Positions 39,169 through 47,001 are shown, counted from the first letter of the stretch. The stretch is 61,672 nt of DNA from a virus (IMGVR_UViG_3300025073_000054:1-61672), one strand, 5' to 3'. A program made the numbers and translations. Notes: generated by a model from the sequence alone, not told the origin.

Positions 39169-40174
39169 GGGCGGCTCCCTGGGGGTCGTTGTCGGGGAAG
39201 GACTTCGCGGCGGCGAGAGCACGGACTTCGGCGAGGGCGGCGCGCACGTCCTCGCGGCTCGCGGGGTTCACCACGGGGACGCCGATCACGCGCTGGACAG
39301 GCAGCGAAGGCTGCCTCGGTGGGGTGATGTCGATGACACCCGATGCGAGAGGCGACGGCGCCTCGGAGTCGCTGCGGCCGAGCCAGCCCAGAAGGAACGC
39401 GCGCCCGTCGCGCTTGGGCTTCGTCTGCCCTGCGTTCCACGTTGCGGCGCGGAGAACCTGGCCGAGCACGTTGACGCCGGGGAAGGCGTTAGGCGCAGTC
39501 ACGCGGGTTGCGAAGTCGGCCACGCGCTTCGTGCACGGCGGCTTGAGCAGTGGGTCCGTCATGATCGCATCGAACACCGCTCGCGCCCTCGGGTCGGCGG
39601 GCGGGGCCTCGTCAACGGGTGCCTTCGGCTGGAGAACCCTGGGCGCTGGCCGGGGCGGCGGAACGTCGACCCCGGCTCTCTCCGGGTTCTTCTCTTCTGG
39701 TGACGGAGATGGTGACGGAGCCGGAGGAGGGCGATCGTCTTGCGAGTTTGCGACTCCCACTTGCGATCCGTCGCTGCGATCCGTTTGCGATCCGTTTGCG
39801 ATGCTTTGCGATCGACCACCCCACCGCGCTTCGTTGCCCTTGCGACCGGCCTCGCTTCGCTTGCGACCGATCTCCTCACGTCGGGCGGCGCGCTGCTCTT
39901 CGGTCCAGTTCCAGTCATGGAAGTCGTGGACGCGCCATCCGACACCGGGCTCTACGTCCCACAAGCGAGCCGACACCAGCCGCTCGATGAGCTGGTCAAC
40001 GACGCGCTGGGGCTTCGACGTGAAGCCGCGCACGGCGCCGGTGCGGATCACCCCGCCGAGTCCGTACTTGTTGCAGTAGATGACCGAGCGCATCCACAGG
40101 TCGGTGGCGTCCTCGCCCGCCTCAACCATCTTCGGGTGCGAGAGCACCCCATCATCAAAGGTGGACTTCGTCAC
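39155..40174 (-). CDS. Replication initiator/helicase loader-like protein
   Basis: A 339-aa protein from GTG 40174 (GTGA overlap). The first 110 residues look like a winged helix (FDDGVLSHPKMVEAG...WMRSVIYCNKYGLGG), the pattern of phage replisome organisers. A repeat-bearing middle (SQSIANGSQ and similar) is followed by a Pro-rich linker and a C-terminal domain with a DDNDPQ end that may contact DnaB. It is directly upstream of DnaB. Its gene holds iteron-like repeats. Confidence 0.6.
   Translation of the reverse strand: MTKSTFDDGVLSHPKMVEAGEDATDLWMRSVIYCNKYGLGGVIRTGAVRGFTSKPQRVVDQLIERLVSARLWDVEPGVGWRVHDFHDWNWTEEQRAARREEIGRKRSEAGRKGNEARWGGRSQSIANGSQTDRSDGSQVGVANSQDDRPPPAPSPSPSPEEKNPERAGVDVPPPRPAPRVLQPKAPVDEAPPADPRARAVFDAIMTDPLLKPPCTKRVADFATRVTAPNAFPGVNVLGQVLRAATWNAGQTKPKRDGRAFLLGWLGRSDSEAPSPLASGVIDITPPRQPSLPVQRVIGVPVVNPASREDVRAALAEVRALAAAKSFPDNDPQGAAHASR
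39740..39812. repeat. Iteron-like repeats, possible replication origin
   Basis: The word TTGCGA (once CTGCGA) occurs at 39740, 39748, 39761, 39774, 39785, 39796 and 39806; three of these continue as TGCGATCCGT. Later spacings are 13, 11, 11 and 10 bp, close to one helical turn. The stretch is less GC-rich than its surroundings. It lies inside the replication gene, as the lambda origin lies in gene O. The repeats may instead only reflect the Ser-Gln peptide repeat they encode. Confidence 0.5.
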
Positions 40175-41010
40175 CCCGCGCCTCCCACTTCCCGAATGAA
40201 AGCCAACAGCGCCGCCGAGGGGCGGAACCACTCACCGTCGGGGCGCACCCGGTCGGCAGCAAAGAGCGTGTGTAGCGACCGCTCCACCGCGAGCCCGCCG
40301 ACCATCCGGCCGATGATCTTCAGCGGGTGCGCGTGCGCGGTCTGGAGCGTCGAGAGGCGGCCGACAGGGTTGGCGCTGTATCCGATCTTTACCGGCCCGC
40401 CCTGTGTCGACTGGATGAAGTAGACCCAAGACGTGGGCGCCCGCTCCTGCACCTCGACGATGGACTTGCAGCCCATGCACTGCCCGCATCCGGTGGTCGT
40501 GTCGCCCAGGTGCACGATCACGCCGCCAGGGTGGCACTTCCAGACCAAGATGGCGCCGGACTCTCCGGCGATAGGCAGCACGACCGGGTCGCCATGGAAC
40601 CCGAGCTCATCGCCGAATGACGCGACAACCCCGTCCATTGCGAACTCACGAACATTGCGGAGCCAGTGAAAGCACCGCAGGCGCGAGTCAGACGGATCGG
40701 TTTTGATCGTCGCGAGATGGGCGTTATGCCCACCGTCGGTGTCGTATGAGATCAAACCGCCGAAGTAGTCTCCGGCGGCAGAGTAGAGGTTGGCGCTGAA
40801 TTCCCCATCGATATCTCGAACCGCCGGAGCGCCATCGACCAAGCGAACGGCGAACTCTAGCCGCATCGGTGGCTCTGCCGCGACGAACACATCATCGTCG
40901 CCGATGAGATGATCGCCAAGGCCCTCGTCATCGTCCACAGGGCCGATGTCATCGGGAAGCGAAGGGAAAGCCGCGTCGACCCAGGCGAGATTCTCTTCGA
41001 GAGTGTTCAC
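40171..41010 (-). CDS. T5orf172/GIY-YIG-like protein with unique N-terminus
   Basis: A 279-aa protein. GTG 41010 is chosen over upstream in-frame starts because GGAGG sits about 6 bases ahead. The C-terminal 85 residues (SWVYFIQSTQGGPVKIGYSANP, then VERSLHTLFAADRV and GEWFRPS) match T5orf172, a GIY-YIG-like fold. The N-terminal about 190 residues are acidic, with a CGQCMGC knuckle. T5orf172 domains occur in phage homing or anti-host proteins with unproven nuclease activity. Confidence 0.62.
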   Translation of the reverse strand: MNTLEENLAWVDAAFPSLPDDIGPVDDDEGLGDHLIGDDDVFVAAEPPMRLEFAVRLVDGAPAVRDIDGEFSANLYSAAGDYFGGLISYDTDGGHNAHLATIKTDPSDSRLRCFHWLRNVREFAMDGVVASFGDELGFHGDPVVLPIAGESGAILVWKCHPGGVIVHLGDTTTGCGQCMGCKSIVEVQERAPTSWVYFIQSTQGGPVKIGYSANPVGRLSTLQTAHAHPLKIIGRMVGGLAVERSLHTLFAADRVRPDGEWFRPSAALLAFIREVGGAG

Positions 41011-41543
41011 GGGCGCCTCCGATTCCGCGCGGCGCACGATGCGCTATCGCCGGTAGCCGGAGGATGCCCTATCCCATCATTGTTAGCAAGTTCGCTATGT
41101 CGACAATCGACTAACGACCCTGCTTTTCGTACTCCGCGCGCAGGCCGCACCGCTCGATCTGTCGCAGCACCGTGGCCGTTGCTTCGATCCCGAGCGCACG
41201 CCCCGCAGCCGACGCGTTCCAGTCGTGCGCTACCAGCGTCGAGCGCAGAAGCTCCCGCTCGGCTGCGAGCTTCGCAGCATCGCCCGTCTGCGAGAGCTTG
41301 GACTTCGTGCGCTTCGTCGCCTTCGTGGTCGCCATCGTGCGCGTCAGCATAGCGCCTCCCTGTGTCCATCGTCACCGCCCCCGTAGCTCTCGCCCTCGCT
41401 GCCCCGTCCCTCGCCCCCTGCCGCTGCCCCGCTGCCAGGCGCTCCGCCGCCGCAGGCGTCCCCGCGAGCGCGAGGCAGCGGGCGGCGACCACCTGCCACG
41501 GGCGCGGCTGCTGGCGCGCTGGGGTGCACCGGGGGGCGGTCAT
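41007..41543 (-). CDS. Doubtful ORF overlapping the next gene
   Basis: From ATG 41543, coupled to the previous stop by ATGA, a frame runs to 41007. The first about 60 codons read as coding (G/C-rich third positions), but the rest fully covers the better-supported gene at 41111-41350. The true product may be short or broken. Confidence 0.2.
   Translation of the reverse strand: MTAPRCTPARQQPRPWQVVAARCLALAGTPAAAERLAAGQRQGARDGAARARATGAVTMDTGRRYADAHDGDHEGDEAHEVQALADGRCCEARSRAGASALDAGSARLERVGCGACARDRSNGHGAATDRAVRPARGVRKAGSLVDCRHSELANNDGIGHPPATGDSASCAARNRRRP
41020..41110 (-). promoter_or_regulatory. A+T-rich intergenic stretch, possible promoter
   Basis: The 100-base gap upstream of the gene starting at 41010 is notably less GC-rich than its surroundings. 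A GTTAG/CTAAC inverted pair brackets about 25 bases, and TTGTCG, 17 bp, then ACAATG can be read on the minus strand. A local promoter for the replication genes is plausible. Confidence 0.3.
41111..41350 (-). CDS. Fis-type helix-turn-helix protein
   Basis: A 79-aa protein from ATG 41350 with GGAGG close ahead. It has a Lys/Thr-rich basic start, then LRSTLVAHDWNASAAGRALG and VLRQIERCGL, the two helices of a Fis/NtrC-type HTH. Possibly a regulator of the replication genes downstream. Confidence 0.6.
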   Translation of the reverse strand: MLTRTMATTKATKRTKSKLSQTGDAAKLAAERELLRSTLVAHDWNASAAGRALGIEATATVLRQIERCGLRAEYEKQGR

Positions 41544-41749
41544 GCGGGCCTCACAGCGGCCACGCGCACCCGCCGCACCGGGACGCCCGCGAGCATCCTG
41601 GGGATCAGCGTGGTGCCCACCTTCGCGCGCTGCGGGAGGTAGACGACAAGCTCCCCATCGCCCGCCCCGACCGTGACGCCGGGGATGGTCTTCACGAGGT
41701 GCGCTTGCAGGCGCGCGGCGAGCTCGTCGTTGCTGAGGTAGACGCTCAC
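41540..41749 (-). CDS. Small hypothetical protein
   Basis: A 69-aa protein from GTG 41749 (GTGA overlap) with an α/β pattern (LAARLQAHLVKTIPGVTVGA, VVYLPQRAKVG). It has no Cys and no TM segment. No family. Confidence 0.5.
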   Translation of the reverse strand: MSVYLSNDELAARLQAHLVKTIPGVTVGAGDGELVVYLPQRAKVGTTLIPRMLAGVPVRRVRVAAVRPA

Positions 41750-41943
41750 GCCGCCCTCCGCGCTGCGTCCCGCCGTGCGAGCTCGAGCGCCCGCAGCCAC
41801 CACCACACGCCGTCGCCCGCGGTGTCGTCGCGCCAGTAGCCGACGCGCACGGGGGTCCACCCCGCCGCGAGCAGCTCGGCGCTCTCCCCCACGGAAGGGA
41901 GCCGCAGCGGGCAACGCACGACGCGCTCCACAGCGGGCGTCAC
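41746..41943 (-). CDS. Small hypothetical protein
   Basis: A 65-aa protein from GTG 41943 (GTGA overlap). A Trp-rich YWRDD...VWWWLRALEL segment precedes a basic helical tail. Not recognised. Confidence 0.45.
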   Translation of the reverse strand: MTPAVERVVRCPLRLPSVGESAELLAAGWTPVRVGYWRDDTAGDGVWWWLRALELARRDAARRAA

Positions 41944-42254
41944 GGCGCACCCCGCAGGCGCCAGCGACCCTGCGCCCCGCGCTCGACGAGGCCCGAGCGC
42001 TGCATCCGGTGCACCGCCGCATCGGGCGCCACCCCGAGGGCGCGTGCGACGTCGCGGGTGGCGTGCACGAGCCCGTCGGCGAACACATCCGCGACACCGG
42101 GGCGAGGCCCACGCGTAGGCCGCACGGGCGCCACCACGGGACGCGGCTGCGGGGCGGTGTGCCACGGCCAGCGCCCGAGGGTGGCAGCGTCGCGGGGGTG
42201 CGAGACCACCGGGGGCGGGACGTCGCGCCAATCGTCGGGGAGGGCGGAGGTCAT
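41940..42254 (-). CDS. Winged-helix-like protein
   Basis: A 104-aa protein from ATG 42254 (ATGA overlap). The C-terminal half reads as a small winged helix (LVHATRDVARALGVAPDAAVHRMQRSGLVERG and a WRLRG end). Similar endings occur in the HNH gene product at 42875. Function unknown; a DNA-binding regulator is plausible. Confidence 0.5.
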   Translation of the reverse strand: MTSALPDDWRDVPPPVVSHPRDAATLGRWPWHTAPQPRPVVAPVRPTRGPRPGVADVFADGLVHATRDVARALGVAPDAAVHRMQRSGLVERGAQGRWRLRGAP

Positions 42255-42490
42255 CGCTCGCCCCGCAGTCGAGCCGCGAGCCCGTCGAGCGCTGCGTCAG
42301 CGGTCGCGCCCGTCGCTGCGGCGCACTCCTCGACGCCCTCGCCCGTCGTCGTGTAGACGCACGCCGCGGCGACGTACTCCCCCGAGTCGCAGCGGGTGAC
42401 GCGCACCGATCGCTTGCCGCGACCGGGGAGCCGGAGCGCGAGGGCCGCGGCGGTGTCCCACAGGGCGGCGCTCACGTCGTCACTCGGCAC
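42251..42490 (-). CDS. Small hypothetical protein
   Basis: A 79-aa protein from GTG 42490. It is Ala-rich, with a short β-hairpin (SVRVTRCDSGEYVAAACVYTT) and two helices, compact enough to be a small αβ fold. No family. Confidence 0.5.
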   Translation of the reverse strand: MPSDDVSAALWDTAAALALRLPGRGKRSVRVTRCDSGEYVAAACVYTTTGEGVEECAAATGATADAALDGLAARLRGER

Positions 42491-42660
42491 GCTGCGGCGA
42501 TGTCCACCGCGCTGGCGTCGAGCGCACGGCAGAGGGCCGCGGCGTCGCGCTCGGACAGCGACGGAGGGAGAGCCGCGAGGGCGGCGGCCACAAGGCGCTG
42601 GTGACGCGCGAGGGCGTCGGCGCAGGCGGCGACGCGGGGGCAGCGGAGGATGGTGATCAT
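42472..42660 (-). CDS. Small helical hypothetical protein
   Basis: A 62-aa helical protein from ATG 42660, starting MITIL as does the next gene upstream. Cys residues at positions 7, 13, 44 and 58 are not in a CxxC pattern. No family. Confidence 0.45.
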   Translation of the reverse strand: MITILRCPRVAACADALARHQRLVAAALAALPPSLSERDAAALCRALDASAVDIAAACRVTT

Positions 42661-42878
42661 CGGTCCCACCGCCCCGGCACGCGACGCCACCCGAGGCGCA
42701 GAGCGCGGAGCTTCCAGCGGTACGCCTCGTTCTCCGCCACCCACCGCGCGTGGTCGGCTTCGTAGATGCGCTGCGCCACGTCGTGGGGGTCGCGCACCGG
42801 GGCGTTGACGACGCCCGCGCGGTAGCCGAGCCAGAGCCCGACGAGACCGACGATGAAGGTGGCGAGGATGGTGATCAC
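42657..42878 (-). CDS. Small single-TM protein
   Basis: A 73-aa protein from GTG 42878. About residues 3-20 form one TM (TILATFIVGLVGLWLGYRAG); the rest is a charged, Trp-containing cytoplasmic tail. Function unknown; small TM proteins are frequent in phage early regions. Confidence 0.5.
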   Translation of the reverse strand: MITILATFIVGLVGLWLGYRAGVVNAPVRDPHDVAQRIYEADHARWVAENEAYRWKLRALRLGWRRVPGRWDR

Positions 42879-43564
42879 CGGGCACCGCCCACGACGCGCA
42901 GGCTTGCCGCGTCAGCGCTCTGCCACCGGCCTTGGGAGACGCGAACCACGCTGCTGGTGACAAGGAGCCTGGAGAGCGCCGTGGTGATGCGCACGCCCAT
43001 GGCCCTCGCTACCTCACTGGTCCTCCACTCGCGGCCATCGCTCAGAAGTTCAGCGACGGCGCGGGAGGAGCGGCTCTTCGCTCGCCGTGGCAGGTGATCA
43101 ACAGAGCCCAGGCTCTTCCAGTTGGCGCCGGTGAGCGCCGAGTGGATGCACCCCACGCTTACGCCGAACCGATCTGCGATCTCTGCGTAGCTCTCGCCGC
43201 GTGTGCGGAACTCGCGAGCGGAGAGCACGTCGCTGGCCGACAAGACGGCCCACGGCACGCTCTCGCCTTTCATCTGCCTGCCTTTCGCTACCTTGTCCGC
43301 CGTGTTCTCTGCGCTGGTCGCCAGGAAGAGGTGCGCGGGGTTCACGCACGGGGGGTTGTCGCAGTGGTGGCAGACACAGAGGCCTTTCGGGACGGGGCCG
43401 CGGGCGAGTTCCCAAGCCACTCGCGATGCGATGCGGTAACGACCGTCGATCCTGAACCTTCCGTATCCCTTGGTACTGCGGCCCGCAGTCCAGTTCATGC
43501 AACCCGCCTCGTCGGCGGGGGCGGCGTAGCCCCAGAACTTCTCGGCCATGGATTCGTTGTTCAT
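42875..43564 (-). CDS. HNH endonuclease with C-terminal winged helix
   Basis: A 229-aa protein from ATG 43564 (ATGA overlap). The HNH_3 core is at about 60-100: VCHHCDNPPCVNPAHLF, followed by TSAENTADKVAKGR, with the zinc Cys and catalytic His in place. A small HTH (FGVSVGCIHSALTGANW) and a C-terminal winged helix follow. This layout is of free-standing homing-type endonucleases (AP2/IEN-like arrays). It is probably selfish DNA between small early genes. Confidence 0.82.
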   Translation of the reverse strand: MNNESMAEKFWGYAAPADEAGCMNWTAGRSTKGYGRFRIDGRYRIASRVAWELARGPVPKGLCVCHHCDNPPCVNPAHLFLATSAENTADKVAKGRQMKGESVPWAVLSASDVLSAREFRTRGESYAEIADRFGVSVGCIHSALTGANWKSLGSVDHLPRRAKSRSSRAVAELLSDGREWRTSEVARAMGVRITTALSRLLVTSSVVRVSQGRWQSADAASLRVVGGAR

Positions 43565-44058
43565 CGCGAGCCTCCGGTGCGCCGCAGTTCCGCGCGGGCG
43601 TTGGCGCAGGTCGCGAGCGCCGCCGACGTCTCCGCGTTGGTGGCGTGGCAGCGCGCCTCGATCTCCTCGATCTCCGCCAGCGTCAGTTTGCGGTCGCGCC
43701 ACGCTTCGTTGACCGATCGCGCGAGGTCGCCCACGCGGGCCTGGACGTCGAGCGCGATCTCTCGCAGGTCACCCGTGACGACGGTCCCGGCCGCGGCTTC
43801 GATGGCAGCCGCGAGGTTGCGGAAGATGGCAGGCGCGAGCTTCGGCCCGAGCATCGCGATCTGGTGCAGCTTCGGGCGGCGCTCCGAGAGCGGGTTGCAC
43901 CACTCGCTGATGTGCTGCTTCGGCTCGTCGACCCTCGCTCCGACCGTGGCATAACTCACGGAGGCATCGGTCAACTTCATCGCCCGCAGCGTGCTGTGCA
44001 GCGTCTCCGCGCAGAGCACGTCGGCGGCGGCCTCGGGGTCTGGTGACGAAGACCTCAC
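43561..44058 (-). CDS. Helix-turn-helix regulatory-like protein
   Basis: A 165-aa protein from GTG 44058 (GTGA overlap). About residues 20-80 show a helix-turn-helix-like segment (SVSYATVGARVDEPKQHISEWCNP). The C-terminal half is coiled-coil helical. It could be a CII-like or toxin-like regulator; nothing decides. Confidence 0.5.
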   Translation of the reverse strand: MRSSSPDPEAAADVLCAETLHSTLRAMKLTDASVSYATVGARVDEPKQHISEWCNPLSERRPKLHQIAMLGPKLAPAIFRNLAAAIEAAAGTVVTGDLREIALDVQARVGDLARSVNEAWRDRKLTLAEIEEIEARCHATNAETSAALATCANARAELRRTGGSR

Positions 44059-44774
44059 AGCGTCACCGTGACGGCGCTGTCCGCCGTCGCGACAGTGCTC
44101 CCGTGACCCTCACCGCCCTTGACTGCCTGCTGCTCGCCGCCCTCGACTGCCTCGCTGCGGAGGTCGCCGCGGAAGCGCGCCGCGATACCGCGGGTGATGT
44201 GGGCGCAGTAGCCGAGAGCTTTGCGGGCGTCGGTGGACGTGTGCGCCCCTGCGGCGCTCTCGGTGTCCAGCGCGTCAGCCTCCAGCGCAGCGACGACCTC
44301 CGACCGCAGCACGTAGCGCGCGAGGTCGACGCCATCGCCCGCCACACGGTGCGCGGCCTCGCGGTGGAGCTGCGCGGCAGCGGCGAGCGCCCGACCGACG
44401 TGGTGCCCGTGGCGGCTGACGTCGGGAGCGACGCCCTCGGCCGCAGCGATCACGGCAGCGCGGAGGTCGGCGAGGTCGCGGGCGCAGGCGTCGGCCTCGG
44501 CGGTGAGGGCCGCACACCGACGCTGCGCCACGCTGAGCTCGCTGGTCCGCTGGTCGCGCTCCTGGGCGGTGGCGAGCGCGAGCCCGCGGTACTGGTCGCG
44601 CTCGCGGGTGAGGTCGGCGATGCCGCGCTCCAGGCGGGCCACGTCGGCGGCGAGGTCGGCGCGCTGCGGGGCCGTGGTCGACGGGGCCACGCGGACGGTG
44701 GTGTCGTCGGTCATCGCGACGCACACGCCGTCGGCGAGGTCGATGCGGGTGAAGGAGCCGAGGAGGGTGGCCAC
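44055..44774 (-). CDS. Hypothetical coiled-coil protein
   Basis: A 239-aa protein from GTG 44774. The middle is Ala/Arg/Glu-rich with heptad spacing; the ends look globular. The genome has several proteins of this type at 35142 and 57901. Function unknown. Confidence 0.5.
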   Translation of the reverse strand: MATLLGSFTRIDLADGVCVAMTDDTTVRVAPSTTAPQRADLAADVARLERGIADLTRERDQYRGLALATAQERDQRTSELSVAQRRCAALTAEADACARDLADLRAAVIAAAEGVAPDVSRHGHHVGRALAAAAQLHREAAHRVAGDGVDLARYVLRSEVVAALEADALDTESAAGAHTSTDARKALGYCAHITRGIAARFRGDLRSEAVEGGEQQAVKGGEGHGSTVATADSAVTVTL

Positions 44775-44777
44775 GCG

Positions 44778-44951
44778 CTACGCTCCAGCCGCCGACGCCG
44801 TAGCGCCCGCCGCGAGCGAGCCGACGCCCGCGATGATGGCGCCCACGAGGCTCGCGACGGTGAAGCCGCCGAGGATGAGGAGCGCGGCGCCGACGAAGAA
44901 CGCGGCCAGCGCCGCAGCGTGGCGAGGGTGCGCGCGGAGGAGGGGGAGCAT
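44778..44951 (-). CDS. Small two-TM membrane protein
   Basis: A 57-aa protein whose ATG at 44951 overlaps the upstream stop. Two hydrophobic helices (about 12-29 and 31-54) make a hairpin with small residues, holin-like in shape. Being in the early leftward arm, far from the lysis genes, it is probably not the main holin. Confidence 0.5.
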   Translation of the reverse strand: MLPLLRAHPRHAAALAAFFVGAALLILGGFTVASLVGAIIAGVGSLAAGATASAAGA

Positions 44952-45496
44952 CAGGCGGCTCCTGCGAGGGCCACGGGGGCGGGGCTCAGGAGCGGGTTCT
45001 GCCAGCGCGATTCGTCACGCACGGGACGGGGAGCGAGGCGACGCCACGCGCTGCGCTTGGTGCACTTGGCGCAGGATTCCTCGCGGCCGTGGCCGTGGTG
45101 CTTGCGGTACCACGCCTCCGACGCGGCCCTCTTCTCGACCGCTGCGGCGGCGAGTTCCTCGGGGCTGCGACGGGGCGCCGACTTGCGAGCGCGCGGCTTC
45201 GCCGTGAAGAGCATCGACCCGCGGTTGGCAGCCGGGAGCGACTCCAGAAACGCCGTGATGGAGCCGTCGTCGTGAAACCACTCGCGACCCCGCGAGGGCT
45301 CGACCAGGGCGGCGAAGCGACGATGCAGCGAGCGCTCCACAGAGCCGCTGCCCCGCATCGTCGCCACGAGCTCGATGTCCTCGCCGATCGCGCTCCGCAG
45401 CACGCACATACGGACGTGCACGTCGGCGGTCACGCCGATCTTGAAGAGCCCGGAGACGAGCCCGCGCACGACGTAGACGGTATCGGGGCGGCGCAT
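44951..45496 (-). CDS. T5orf172 domain protein
   Basis: A 181-aa protein from ATG 45496 (TGATG overlap; GTG 45499 is an alternative). The N-terminal 95 residues match T5orf172: VYVVRGLVSGLFKIGVTADV, then SVERSLHRRFA and GREWFHDDGSITAFL. The C-terminus is basic with a CAKC knuckle. It is the first gene after the XRE regulator on the leftward early arm; a second T5orf172 protein lies at 40171. Confidence 0.65.
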   Translation of the reverse strand: MRRPDTVYVVRGLVSGLFKIGVTADVHVRMCVLRSAIGEDIELVATMRGSGSVERSLHRRFAALVEPSRGREWFHDDGSITAFLESLPAANRGSMLFTAKPRARKSAPRRSPEELAAAAVEKRAASEAWYRKHHGHGREESCAKCTKRSAWRRLAPRPVRDESRWQNPLLSPAPVALAGAA

Positions 45497-45789
45497 CACG
45501 CTGCCTCGCGGTGTGCAAGAGCGGCCTTCGCGCGAGACACGGCGCGGCGCACGGTGTTCGTGCTGGGCGGATCGCCCTCGCCACGAACGAGGTACTTCAC
45601 CGAGCAGCCCAGCACGTCGGCCAGCGCAAGCGCCGTGTCGGCCGAGATGCGCTTGGCGCGCGATCCGTCCTCGATCATCGCGACGTGCGCAGGGCTCTTG
45701 AGCCCAGCGAGCCTGCCGAGCTCCACCGGGTCGAGGTCTATGAGGGCGCGCAGCGCGGCGACCCTCGATCCAACAGTGTCGTGGTCCAT
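45496..45789 (-). CDS. XRE-family regulator (Cro/CI-like)
   Basis: A 97-aa protein from ATG 45789. Residues about 9-65 form an XRE helix-turn-helix (LRALIDLDPVELGRLAGLKSPAHVAMIEDG). There is no dimerisation domain of CI type. It is the first gene of the leftward early operon, just past the operator-bracketed promoter at 45821-45826. By position it may act like Cro. Confidence 0.75.
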   Translation of the reverse strand: MDHDTVGSRVAALRALIDLDPVELGRLAGLKSPAHVAMIEDGSRAKRISADTALALADVLGCSVKYLVRGEGDPPSTNTVRRAVSRAKAALAHREAA

Positions 45790-45791
45790 GG

Positions 45792-45838
45792 GTCACAGAT
45801 GTAACGAACGCCCCGACCGAAGTCAATACATCTGTGAC
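45792..45838 (-). promoter_or_regulatory. Leftward early promoter with operator pair
   Basis: Minus strand: TTGACT (45826-45821), 17 bp, TACATC (45803-45798). An 11-bp inverted repeat brackets it: GTCACAGATGT at 45792-45802 and ACATCTGTGAC at 45828-45838 (plus-strand reading). One half site abuts the -35, the other overlaps the -10. The same arrangement recurs at 47003-47049. Confidence 0.78.
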
Positions 45839-45895
45839 GAAAGCGAGCGAGCCGCCGTGAACACAGCCATGTCGCCCGCTGCTAGCGTCGGTTTC

Positions 45896-46360
45896 GTGAC
45901 ATCCGGAACGACGTTCGCCCAGCGCCTGGGGCGGGTTCTCAAAGATCGCGGCTGGACGCCCTACGACTGGTCGAAGCGCGCGGGGCTCTCAAACAGCCAC
46001 GTCCAGAACATGATCGATCGCAACGCAGCGCAGGCCACGACGAAGACGGTCCACAAACTCGCCGTCGCCGCCGGGGTGAGCGAGTCATGGCTAGCGCGCG
46101 GGGATGGCTCGATGGAGCCGACAGCGCCGAGTGGGCTTGTCAGCGTGGATGTTGACGACCCGAAGATGAAGCATCGCGATGGCTTCGACGGGAACCTCCG
46201 CGCCGCGAAGAAGCTCCGCCGCCATGATGACTACGTGTGGGAGGCGCTGGCCGAAAGCGACCCGCTCGTGGTGGTACCTCTCACGCCCTCGCTCTTGGCT
46301 GACCTCGCGGACGTGCTCGCGAAGTACATCCCCGCGCCCGAACCGACGAAGCGAAAGTGA
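45896..46360 (+). CDS. XRE-family repressor, probable lysogeny repressor
   Basis: A 154-aa protein if started at GTG 45896; ATG 45869 and GTG 45856 are in-frame alternatives. TAGCGT at 45883-45888 is 7 bases before the GTG, so a leaderless mRNA is possible. Residues about 6-62 form an XRE helix-turn-helix (QRLGRVLKDRGWTPYDWSKRAGLSNSHVQNMIDR), with a C-terminal helical region. It lies divergent from the leftward operon and next to an ImmA-like gene. It is the best candidate for the master repressor. Confidence 0.72.
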   Translation: MTSGTTFAQRLGRVLKDRGWTPYDWSKRAGLSNSHVQNMIDRNAAQATTKTVHKLAVAAGVSESWLARGDGSMEPTAPSGLVSVDVDDPKMKHRDGFDGNLRAAKKLRRHDDYVWEALAESDPLVVVPLTPSLLADLADVLAKYIPAPEPTKRK

Positions 46361-46442
46361 CGTTTCCCGTCACACGCTGATCGCCCTGTGTTTGCGGTCA
46401 GTCCCGGAGAGCTCTACGAGTTTCGGGCACTCGTGGCGCGCG

Positions 46443-46994
46443 ATGGGTCCATTGACCAGCCATCGTAGCGGGACGCACCTTGCGACGATGATCCTTGCCG
46501 ACGCAGTGGGCGAGCCCGCGTTACTGGAGCTTCAGTACGCACCGCGTTCTGTAGATGCGCGGCTCATCGACGCGCTCGCTGACGAGGCCCGCTCCGGAGG
46601 CGACGAGCTTGATGACATCGCCCGCGGGCTAAAGGTGGAGGTTCGCACGGAGACGCTGCCGCACGGCGTGTACGGCCTCCGGGTGAAGCTGCCAAAGCCG
46701 CGACCCTCCGACGGTCTCGTGGGCTGGGTTCTCGTGACGGTGCTCAAGCCAGCGCTGCGGCGCCTGGTCGTGGGTCACGAGCTCGCGCATTGGATCGCGC
46801 GAAGCTCAGGGCTCGCGCACACGCACACTGACGTGTGGCTGATCGCGCTCGCGCTCCTGATGCCGACGGATGCAGTGCGAGCGATGCGCGATGCGCCCGT
46901 TGCGGAGGTGGCCGCTGCGTTCGGGGTGCCGTGGTGGGCGGCGGATGTGAGACTCAAAATATTGAGCCGTGACGACGGGTTAGCTGCTGCGTAG
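46443..46994 (+). CDS. ImmA/IrrE-type metallopeptidase
   Basis: A 183-aa protein from ATG 46443 (ATG 46488 is an alternative). HELAH (112-116) in the phrase LVVGHELAHWIARSSG is the zinc site of ImmA/IrrE peptidases, followed by the second helix with SGLAHTHTDVW and a helical end. ImmA cleaves the ImmR repressor in ICEBs1. Placement directly after the XRE repressor suggests the same: proteolytic release of repression. A short T-rich run after the stop may terminate. Confidence 0.72.
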   Translation: MGPLTSHRSGTHLATMILADAVGEPALLELQYAPRSVDARLIDALADEARSGGDELDDIARGLKVEVRTETLPHGVYGLRVKLPKPRPSDGLVGWVLVTVLKPALRRLVVGHELAHWIARSSGLAHTHTDVWLIALALLMPTDAVRAMRDAPVAEVAAAFGVPWWAADVRLKILSRDDGLAAA

Positions 46995-47001
46995 CTTTTT
47001 T
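46979..47001 (+). terminator. Weak terminator after the immunity genes
   Basis: AGCTGCTGCGTAGCT-like hairpin (short AGCT/AGCT stem) followed by six Ts, right at the stop of the metallopeptidase gene. The stem is very short, so this is doubtful. Confidence 0.3.

Noticed and set aside
44778-44951. Holin of the main lysis system
   Set aside because: The two-TM shape fits, but the gene lies in the early leftward arm far from the endolysin, so lysis use is not supported.
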